DNA of 64,000 nt from Hypericum androsaemum. Taxonomy: Eukaryota; Streptophyta; Magnoliopsida; Malpighiales; Hypericaceae. The position numbers were made by a program, and so were the translations under genes. The stretch lies in the NCBI GenBank assembly GCA_963995505.1, contig OZ023186.1, positions 9,803,570-9,867,569 of the forward strand, in the 5' to 3' direction. This document shows, in pieces, positions 55,819 to 64,000 of this stretch. The notes beneath the pieces are model-generated. The model did no database searches, was not told where the DNA came from, and saw nothing but the letters and a program-made list of their open reading frames with translations. Every line of letters begins with the position of its first letter. Position 1 is the stretch's first letter.

Positions 55819-56412
55819 GATGCAAATTAATCTGTTATTTCAACTGTAGTACAACATACAACGTTTCTATATATTTGCTAAAATTACTCGTATTTGAATG
55901 TTTACTAATTCGATTTATTGTGGAAAAGGGTTTCTCATTCCGAAGGAAGTAGAAATGCAGAAAGGCTTTGATACAGAATACAATTCAAATTTGGATTGAA
56001 TTTCTGACTAATATCGACTGCCTCTTAATTAATAGAAGGTTGAGTAGGCATCCGCCACTAAGTGCATGTGAATATTCAATAATCTGGAGTTATGTGCTCA
56101 TTGCGTTGCTCTAAGAAATATAGATCTGACCATCTCTGAATTAGGACAAGTGCCCTAATACACACTTTAATTTTTTTAAATCTGAATTCGCCTGCCTCAA
56201 AACGCTCATATTTATCGATTCGAACCTGCTTATATAAAGAGAGCCCAGATAATATAATTTTGTTTCAGAAAATCGAAGTAAAAATAGTCGAAGGTTTCGA
56301 TTTAACCTGTTTATTAATAATAAAAATTACTATATAAAAAGAAGGAGAAAGAAAAGAAAAGCATCAACATGCAAATAAGGAATGGTTCCAACAGGGAGAA
56401 GATGAAGACATA

Positions 56413-56790
56413 AAGTGAGTTGGCGAGATGCGATTGTAACTAGCAATAGAAACGTTGAATCCACACATATTAGGCCTCAAACCCCATGTCGAAAAACTCA
56501 TCAACTTCGAGAATCCAGAGGGACTCGCTGACAAAAATCGGATCTTGATTGATCTCCGTTCAGCGAGAGGGAAGTATCATCGCTTTGAACGCCAACTCAC
56601 TCAATCGGGACACTTCCCCTCGCTAAACGGGATCATGATCAATCAAGATCCGATCTTTGACAATGCGGGACCTCTTGATTCCAGAGTTGATGAGTTTTAC
56701 GACATGGGGTTGAAGGCTGAGTTTTACTACATGGGGTTGAAGGCTGGATTCAACATTTCCTCTTCTAGTTACAATCGCATTCTAGTTGTC
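56413..56790. repeat. Large imperfect palindrome in copy B
   Basis: Outer arms start at GATGCGATTGTAACTAG and end at its inverse CTAGTTACAATCGCATTC. Middle arms carry CCCCATGTCGAAAAACTCATC and its inverse (56689 on), and inner arms carry GATCTTGATTGATC-type sequence. The right arm has a short tandem duplication (ACATGGGGTTGAAGGCTG twice). Confidence 0.7.
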
Positions 56791-57103
56791 TGAGATGAAC
56801 AAAATAGGTAGAGATTGCGTTTTTTGGGAGTTCTATTAGGATTTGGATTCAGTAGGGATTACATGAAAGTCATCCCCATGGTATGGACTAAATTCAGGCC
56901 ATTGGATTTACTTTTTAAAATTCATTTTCAGATCTGACGGTCATTATCATTCAAGGGTACAATAATATTTTTACCCATAAAGACTGTAAAGACCAGATAA
57001 CTGAAATAGAATTTGTGAAACTCGTGGGGGAGTAAACTAAAATTTACCAAGCTTCATTTCTTAATTTGGCAAACCCTAATTCCGGGGACCCTAAGGCTCT
57101 GCC

Positions 57104-57112
57104 TATATAAAG
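57104..57112 (+). promoter_or_regulatory. TATA box in the 5' LTR
   Basis: TATATAAAG about 120 bp into the LTR, conserved at 62343-62351 in the 3' LTR, and followed by AAAACCCTAGG in both. Confidence 0.6.
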
Positions 57113-57859
57113 AGGGTTAGATAAAACCCTAGGCTCTTTGGGAGAAAATTCTGATTGCCTTGTGCTAAGGTGGAGGAAGCAATCAAGACGAACCAAGGGA
57201 CGGAGGAGAAGACGATATCGTATCTCGAGACGTTAGAGAACGCAAGGGGAACGTTGAGGATTAATGGGTACGTAAGTTAGCAAAATTAGAACACCACGGA
57301 GACAAAGTAAGTTCGAATCTCATCTGATTGTATAAATTTCTTTGTGGATCGTACGTTATCGGCCGTATTGAATTGCATTTGAAAACCCCTATTGAATTGT
57401 ATATTAAAACCTCACTACGTTATCGATTTTTGTTGAGAATTGCTACTGCTTTATTGACATCTATTGAATTATGTGTATACATTAAACTAATATTATATTA
57501 CATGGTCGTAGAAGTTCTGTGGATAGAATATATATATATAATAAACTATTACCTAAGTAATGCTTACAGCTTGGTCATGCATTGAAGTGGAAAATAATTT
57601 ATTTTGTCTACTGCATCGATGTGTTGAAGATTGTATGATCAATAATTTGTCGACTGGTTGTCTACTGTTTTAATGTGTTTTATGCGATGAGAATGTTACG
57701 GTGTCTATTTGATCTAATGCTACTGGTTGACATTTATACCAATTATGTTCCAGAGGACTTAATTACGATAATTATTTGTTTGACTTAGATATGGTGTTGT
57801 TCTGTTTGGGTATGGCGTACGTACTATATCCGAGTATACCATGTTCTGTTGGTATGTGC

Positions 57860-57985
57860 TCTGTACTGTACTGCTATGTTCTGTCCGAAAGGACTCTGTA
57901 CTGTACTGTACTACTCCTTTCTGTCCGAAAGGACTCTGTACTGTACTGCTCTGTTCTGTCCGAAAGGACTCTGCACTGTACTGGT
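57860..57985 (+). repeat. LTR minisatellite (36-40-bp units)
   Basis: Three units with CTGTCCGAAAGGACTCTG and a (CTGTA)n tail. Each unit contains a small hairpin TCC-GAAA-GGA. The matching array lies at 63101-63242. Confidence 0.85.
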
Positions 57986-58545
57986 CGGGATTACTCCCAC
58001 GCTACTGTGCCCGTAGAGTTCTGTATACTGTGTTTATTTACTCTACGTGATTGTGGTGGGTATCTGTGCCCCGTGGTGAGAGCTCCCTTCTGCTCCTGGA
58101 TTATACAGCGGAAAGAGGTATCTACTGTGCTCCACGGGATCCCGATGTCATAGCTCCGGAGTTGCGTCTGTAATATATTTTATGTGAGACTGTGTATGAT
58201 ACTACGAGACTGTGTGTGATAATTAGTATTTTCTATGAACGCTGAGTATGTGATTTTCTCTGAGGTATGTACTTTGTTTGAGTTCGGCTTACTGAGTTGC
58301 GTAATCTCAGCAAAATACGCTCTTTTGTTTCAGATATAACGGGGACGGATCAAGGGTGAGAGCTAGAGGCAATGACATGCATTAAAGACTGATGACTCAT
58401 ACTTTAAGACTCTTTTTATTATACTGAGACGGTTTCAATTTAGATTTTATGACCTAATTTGAGATTCATGAAATAAAGGATACCTTACAGGATATTTGTT
58501 CCGTGGCGGTTGACATGCCTAATTTTTGGAGTGTGACAACTTAAA

Positions 58546-58557
58546 TGGTATCAGAGC
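58546..58557 (+). promoter_or_regulatory. Primer binding site (tRNA-Met-i type)
   Basis: TGGTATCAGAGC, an exact match to the usual motif, 7 bases after the LTR end. Confidence 0.88.
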
Positions 58558-60240
58558 TTTTAAACAAATTTTTGAAAACCTGCATTCATGCATTGCATTG
58601 AGAGAGTGGCTGTGTTGAAAATGAATTAACCTATTTATTAAGTATTTAGAAAATTTGTGGATTTTTTTATTTTAAAAAATGTGGAACAAACTGTACGTGC
58701 GCGAGGGAAAGGGGAGTGTGGCGTTGAAGTGGTTTGACTTAAATGTTGATCGGTGTTGAATTATGTATATAATTCTGATCTGATTTGTTGGAGGCTTGTG
58801 GGATACAATCTTGATGATTTTTGATATTGTTTATGCATCCCTGATATTATCTGGACATAGTCTTTGCATTGTGAACTGGAATAAGCTTGAAGAAATCGAT
58901 CTATTTGATGCACTAGGCGGACATAGGCTGATTATATGGATTATATATTGAATAGGCGCTGAATATAGTAAAGTCGGAGTACTACTACAGTTTATATAGT
59001 TAGTTTTTGTCTCCGTGAATTTGGCTTTAGCATGTACAATTAAATACATGAATCGCATGTCTAGGCGTACTATTTTGTAAGCTGTGGAAGGGATATTGCT
59101 GGATTGTTCTATTGCTATGGTGCAATTTTGCTTGTCTTGACGCTGTTTTGAATTGATGGTTGTTGCCTGAAGTTATCCTTTTTTTAATGATTAATAAAAT
59201 TTACCAATTCAAAAAAAAACACTTGAATCGCATGTCATGGACTTTGGATTATATGGCATGGTCGCATGGTTTTGTGATCTATGGAGATGAACTTATTGGC
59301 AAAAGAAATAGATCTATATGCATGAACGGCAAGAATTAATGGGCTGGGTACAAACACAGTTGCAACTTGGATTGAAAATATTAATGGTAGGATTCATTCT
59401 TATATATTAATTGTTTGCGCAAGAATATGTTATATTGCTTCGTTCAACCCTTGAATAACATGAAAATACTTATCATAAAAATTGATTAGAGTAAGTCGGT
59501 TCGTGTCAATTAGTGGTAGGGTAGTTAACACTGTTTCGATATTTTTGGTTCCAATTTGATTGAATCGCTTCCTGGTGGATTGCGTTGGATTCGTCTGATT
59601 GACTAATTATATAAGCTTGTTAGGATCGAATCGAAGTTAATATAACTATATTTTGCTTGCTGTAGATTGTGGGATCGTAGTGATCTACTTTAATTGTGTG
59701 AGTAATTGTTATTATACTTATGAGTTCGAGGAAAAGACCCTAAATATGTTGACATGTAACACGCTCGTGAAAAATCATTGACCTAATAAGTATAAGAATT
59801 TAATGAAGATTTATAGTTCAAATCCTAACAAAATATAATTATTGATCCGACAAAAAAAAACTTGTGTCAATTGTTTTCACTCCTATGAGCACCAAGCACT
59901 TGTGCTTTACATGAGCACTACTAGTTGGTCCATGTGCTTTAACTTCTGTGATATGATGACATATCAATATCTATTTATAATAATGACATGAAGGGGGTTG
60001 TAACTGTGGTTGATTTGTTATAGGGAATACATTGTGCCGTCACTCTTACCTACATACCCGAAAGTACTGCAAAGAGCATTGGTAAACAGAACTTGAGATG
60101 AAAGAAAGTCGATAAGGAGAGCAGCAAGAGGAAGATGAGACTGTATGCTGTATATGACATTGCTGAGGCCTCAAAGGAGTTATACAATCCTGTGCGGGGT
60201 GGCAACTTGGCCAACAACTTAGATCAATGCTGGGGATATA
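58558..60240. other. Degraded gag region of the Tekay-like element
   Basis: No coding blocks are recognised, apart from the LINE tail at 59062-59220. A second A9 run at about 59853 follows a B-box-like GTTCAAATCC (59817), but flanking repeats are not convincing. Confidence 0.45.
59062..59220 (+). mobile_element. 5'-truncated LINE tail
   Basis: The 159-bp insert ends TTAATAAAATTTACCAATTC followed by A9, typical of plant L1 3' ends. It is flanked by 16-bp direct repeats ACATGAATCGCATGTC / ACTTGAATCGCATGTC (59046-59061, 59221-59236), with one mismatch. No ORF fits this size. Confidence 0.7.
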
Positions 60241-60249
60241 GACGAGGAA

Positions 60250-62150
60250 CATCTGAGGACAGTGTTGGAAACGCTAAGGACGAAACAATTATATGTCAAG
60301 TTCAAGAAGTGTGAACTTTGGTTTGAAAAGGGTGGCCTTCTTGGGGCACGTAATATCCAAGGATGAGATATCGGTAAACCCCAGCAAGATCGAAGCAATG
60401 ATGAGCTGGAAATAACCTGTCAACATATTAGAGGAACAGAGCTTCCTTGGAATAGCAGGGTACTATCGACAGTTCATGAAGGCACTATTTGTACGATGTA
60501 CGATGTGAAATATACATTGATTCTAATAGCCTTAAGTATATATTCACACAGAAGGAACTGAACATGAGAAAACGACGTTGGCTGGAGCTGATCAAGGATA
60601 ATAATATTGGGATCCATTACCATCAAGTTAAGGCTAATGTGGTAGCAGATGCTTTGAGTTTAGATGGTTATGATATAGCTACCTACGAGATGACAAAACA
60701 AGAGAAGCTACTCAAGGAACTTAAGAAATTGAGAATAGAGGATAGTGGGCTTTCCATAGGGCTAATGGCAAGCTTGGTAGTGGAGCCCACTCGCAGACAT
60801 TATTGAGAGAAGGAAAGCTAAAGGATGTTACCCTATCCGCCCTCCGTCAGGTGGAACGAGGAGAGTTGTCGATGATTTTTACATTGGGGCACATACTTAC
60901 CTATACTTTCGGAATAGACAAAATGTGCCAACTGTGCAGGAGTTAAAGAATAAGTTACTTGAAGTGGCTCGTACTGCCCGTTATACTTGCCATCCAGAGG
61001 GAAACTAAAATGTACCAGGATCTCAAACAGAAATCTCGGTGGCCATGAATGAAGAAAGAAATTATAAATTACGTTACTAGTTGCATGGTACGACAGCTAG
61101 TCAAAGCAGAATATTAACGACTGGCCGAACCTTTACAACCAATAGATAATCCAAAATAACAATAGGAGAAAATTACAATAGATTTCGTGATCAAGCTCTG
61201 AGAAATGTACATGGAAAAGATGTTGTGTGGTTGTTGTGGATCAACTAACTAAAAGAGCCCACTTTTTGGCATACAAGATGGGCATGTGCATAGAACAAAT
61301 GGTAGTACTCTACATAAGATAAGCGGTACGGTTGCCTAAGGTTCCGGTGAATATTACCTCCGATCGAGACATCAGATTCATGTCGAAGTTCTGAAAGAGT
61401 CTTTAGGAATCAATGGGAATAAAGTTACAATTCAGTACGATATTTCACCGACAGTCAGATGAACAGTTCGAGCTACGGGCTTGCGTATTAGATTTTAGGG
61501 GCAATTGGGAGAGTCATCTTCCCTTGATACAGTTTGCATACGACAACTTTCAGGCAAGTATAGGGATGGCCCTTATACGCTCTATGTGGAAGAAAATGTC
61601 GGTCGTTAATTAGCTGGGACAAAGTGGGTAAGAAAAGGATACTTGATCCAGAAATATTTAAGGAATTGACTAACAAAATACCAATAACCTATGGGAGAAT
61701 TCAAGCGACATAAGGTCAGAAAAAAATTTTGCTGATCGCTACAGAAGAGAGCTGGAATTTGAAGTAGGAGATCACATGTTCCTAAAGGTGTCATTCATTA
61801 GGGGTGTCAAAAGATCTAGTTTTAAGGAAGAGCTCTGTCCGCAGTATATTGGACCATATGATATAATAAAAGGGGTTGGAAAATTGGCGTACCGCCTAAC
61901 TTTACCGCCTAGTTTGACCGAGATCCATAATGCGTTACACATATCCCGAGGGAAGGACAAGTGGCGCTAGAAATTCTGACTACAGTATGGTCTAACATCA
62001 GCTACGAGGAAGTGCCGCTGAGAATAGTTGATATAAAGACTCAACGGTTATGCATGAGGATGATCAGATATGTTAAAGTACAATAGAGCAACCATACAAA
62101 AAAAGGGAAGCAACCTAAGAGCTAGAGATGGAAATGAAGGACAATTACCC
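60250..62150 (+). pseudogene. pol: Tekay-like Pol: RT end, RNase H, integrase, chromodomain trace
   Basis: The RT thumb reads [20 protein letters not shown] and [14 protein letters not shown] near 60330-60480. A deletion joins this to RNase [21 protein letters not shown], then [10 protein letters not shown] (60510-60660). Integrase pieces are DQLTKRAHFLAYKMGM, ITSDRDIRFMSKF (catalytic D region), QLQF/STIFHRQSDEQ and WESHLPLIQFAYDNFQASIG (61230-61590). The C-terminal part reads CPQYIGPYDIIKGVGKLAYR (61840). A frameshifted chromodomain-like tail follows (WSNH...EATWE-like, 62080-62150). Stops are frequent. Confidence 0.82.
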
Positions 62151-62210
62151 CTTCTTTTTTGAACAAACAAGCCAATTCCTTGTATTTAAGTTTGAGAACA
62201 AATTTCATTT

Positions 62211-62220
62211 AAGGGGAGAA
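62211..62220 (+). promoter_or_regulatory. Polypurine tract of the Tekay-like element
   Basis: AAGGGGAGAA three bases before the 3' LTR start TGTAAAG. Confidence 0.8.
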
Positions 62221-62223
62221 TAA

Positions 62224-63766
62224 TGTAAAGACCAGATAACTGAAATATAATTTGTGAAACTCGTGGGGGAGTAAACTAAAATTTACCAAACTTCATTACG
62301 TAATTTGACAAACCCTAATTCCGGGGACCCTAAGGCTCTGCCTATATAAAGAGGGTTAGATAAAACCCTAGGCTCTTTGGGGGAAAATTCTGATTGCCAT
62401 GTGCTAAGGTGGAGGAAGCAATCCGGACGAACCAAGGGATGGAGGAGAAGACGATATCGCATCTCGAGACGTTAGAGAATGCAAGGGGAACGTTGAGGAT
62501 TAGTGGGTATGTAAGTTAGCGAAATTAGAATACCGCGGAGATAAAATAAGTTCGAATCTCATCTGACTGTATGAATTTCTTTGTGGATCGTACGTTATCG
62601 GCCGTATTGAATTGCATTTGAAAATCCCTATCGAATTGTATGTTAAAACCTCACTACGTTATCGATTTCTGTTGGGAATTGCTACTGCTTTATTGACATC
62701 TATTGAATTATGTGTATACATTAAACTAATATTATATTACATGGTCGTAGAAGTTCTGTGGATAGAATATATATATAAATAATAAACTATTACCTAAGTA
62801 ATGCTTACAGATTGGTCATGCATTGAAGTGAAAAATAATTTATTTTGTCTACTGCATCGATGTGTTGAAGATTGTATGATCAATAATTTGTCGACTGGTT
62901 GTCTACTGTTTTAATGTGTTTTATGCGATGAGACTGTTATGGTGTCTATTTGATGTAATGCTACTGGTTAGGTTGACATTTATACCAATTATGTTACAGA
63001 GGACTTAATTATGATAATCATTTGTTTGACTTAGATATGGTGTTGTTCTGTTTGGGTATGGCGTACGTACTATATCCGAGTATACCATGTTCTGTTGGTA
63101 TGTGCTTTGTACTGTACTGCTCTGTTCTGTCCGAAAGGACTCTGTACTGTACTGTACTACTCTGTTCTGTCCGAAAGGACTCTGTACTGTACTGTACTGC
63201 TCTGTTCTGTCCGAAAGGACTCTGTACTGTACTGTACTGGTCGGGATTACTCCCACACTACTGTGCCCGTAGAGTTCTGTATACTATTTTTATTTACTCT
63301 ACGTGATTGTGGTGGGTATCTGTGCCCCGTGGTGAGAGCTCCCTTCCGCTCCTGGATTATACAGCAGAAAGGGGTGTCTACTGTGCCCCACGGAATCCCG
63401 ATGTCGTAGCTTTGGAGTTGTGTCTGTAATATATTTTATGTGAGACTGTGTATGATACTACAAGACTGTGTATGATAATCAGTATTTTCTATGAACGCTG
63501 AGTATGTGATTTGCTCTGAGGTATGTGCTTTGGTTGAGTTCGGCTTACTGAGTTGCGTAATCTCAGCAAAATACGCTCTTTTGTTTCAGATATAACGGGG
63601 ACGGATCAAGGGTTAGAGCTAGAGGCAAGGACATGCATTAAAGATTGATCACTCATACTTTAAGACTCTTTTTATTATGCTGAGACGGTTTCAATTTGGA
63701 TTTTATGACCTAATTTGAGATTCATGAAATAAAGGATGCCTTACGGGATATTTGTCCCATGGCAGT
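62224..63766 (+). repeat. 3' LTR of the Tekay-like element, end truncated
   Basis: Follows the 5' LTR base by base with scattered substitutions, then departs after CCCATGGCAGTT. The last ~27 bp, including GTGTGACA, are missing. Confidence 0.88.
63101..63242 (+). repeat. LTR minisatellite in the 3' LTR
   Basis: Three units of about 40 bp with CTGTCCGAAAGGACTCTG and (CTGTA)n. They are more regular than those in the 5' LTR. Confidence 0.85.
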
Positions 63767-64000
63767 TTTCTGCCATCCTTTTTAGAAATTACCAAAAAAA
63801 AAACTTACCAAAAAACCTACCCTCTCTCTCCAAATACAGCCTCTCATCTCCTCTTCTCTCTATCAAAAACCCTAGACTAAAGAGCAGCTAGCTCTCCACT
63901 TACGACCCTCCTCTCGAAGCAACTTGCTCTGATTCGTACAAGTTCAGACTTGTCCTTCATAAAGCCAAGGAGTTTCCCAAATTCTCTCAACCCCGTCGCT
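63767..64000 (+). other. CT-rich leader-like sequence at the window end
   Basis: Poly-A runs, then CTCTCTCTCC and AAAACCCTAGACTAAAG. It looks like the 5' UTR or R/U5 of a following gene or element outside the window. No ORF can be assigned. Confidence 0.4.

Larger units (their letters stand above)
54935..56870 (+). repeat. Dispersed LTR-like repeat, copy B
   Basis: Opposite orientation to copies A and C. The LTR-like part runs about 55830-56258, followed by a degraded primer-like TTTTGTTTCAGAAAATCG. A purine-rich stretch (56340-56400) and a palindrome (56413-56790) then follow. Compared with copy C it has additional GC-richer sequence at 55260-55760 that I cannot identify. Confidence 0.6.
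56985..58538 (+). repeat. 5' LTR of the Tekay-like element
   Basis: 1554 bp, TGTAAAGACCAGATAACTG to GGAGTGTGACA. TATATAAAG lies at 57104-57112. It holds a minisatellite at 57860-57985. Confidence 0.88.
56985..63766 (+). mobile_element. Tekay/Del-like Ty3/gypsy chromovirus, degraded
   Basis: 5' LTR 56985-58538, PBS 58546, RT end, RNase H, integrase and a decayed chromodomain-like tail (60250-62150), PPT 62211-62220, 3' LTR 62224-63766 (end truncated by ~27 bp). The LTRs look about 97% identical by eye. Gag and most of RT are not recognisable. A LINE tail interrupts the 5' internal region. Confidence 0.88.

Noticed and set aside
57776..58153. Cys/Leu-rich repeat protein ORFs in the LTR (also 63022-63409)
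   Set aside because: They are translations of the LTR minisatellite, open in more than one frame and on both strands, and have no domain.
59700..59862. Second SINE or LINE insertion ending in A9
   Set aside because: A B-box-like GTTCAAATCC is present, but no convincing flanking duplication was found.
63101..63242. CRISPR-like regular repeats
   Set aside because: Units are contiguous minisatellite copies in a plant LTR, with no unique spacers and no cas genes.

Overview
This window looks like a transposon-dense intergenic or pericentromeric stretch of a plant nuclear genome, most likely a dicot. The evidence is AT-rich sequence, a plant-type RBR ubiquitin ligase gene with a GT-AG intron, a captured clathrin heavy chain first exon, and many nested Ty1/copia and Ty3/gypsy LTR retrotransposons with plant tRNA-Met or tRNA-Asp primer sites. 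I cannot name the species. Only one host gene appears intact: a two-exon RBR E3 ligase on the minus strand (28113 to 26615).

Layout. 1-5152: 3' part of a gag-protease-only LTR element (GP1), inserted into a degenerate copia gag with its LTR (5153-6357). 6555-6885: copy A of a dispersed LTR-like repeat. 6966-8286: a Pack-MULE with ~275-bp terminal inverted repeats and a 9-bp target duplication, carrying the 5' leader and first exon of a clathrin heavy chain gene. 9693-12640: an internally deleted copia with ATTTT target duplications. 14503-24717: a minus-strand copia, into whose gag a gypsy element (18004-23587, ACTAG duplication) inserted. 24718-25960: copy C of the dispersed repeat, with a large palindrome. 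26615-28113: the RBR gene. 28654-28760: a tRNA-type SINE with a perfect 15-bp duplication.

30064-46203 is a stratified nest. A plus-strand gypsy remnant (PBS 30559, protease/RT 32950-34266, RNase H/integrase 45358-46203) is split by a solo LTR (30861-32944, GCTAC) and by an 11-kb insertion (34272-45354). The solo LTR itself carries an internally deleted element (32316-32727, CCTTG). The 11-kb insertion's first LTR is in turn split by a second gag-protease-only element (GP2, 35151-42287, GTATT). 46207-54700 is a third related element (GP3), with gag, protease and an ATHILA/env-like ORF but no polymerase. 54935-56870 is copy B of the dispersed repeat. 56985-63766 is a Tekay/Del-like chromovirus with two ~1.55-kb LTRs containing a minisatellite, and a 5'-truncated LINE tail inside it.

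The most notable themes are: three related LTR families that keep gag and protease but have no visible reverse transcriptase or integrase, and that share a long conserved noncoding 3' region; the clathrin-carrying Pack-MULE; the SINE; and several short A-tailed insertions flanked by 17-24-bp direct repeats that look like minimal non-LTR retroposition scars. All coordinates and identities come from reading the sequence. No alignment or database search was run.
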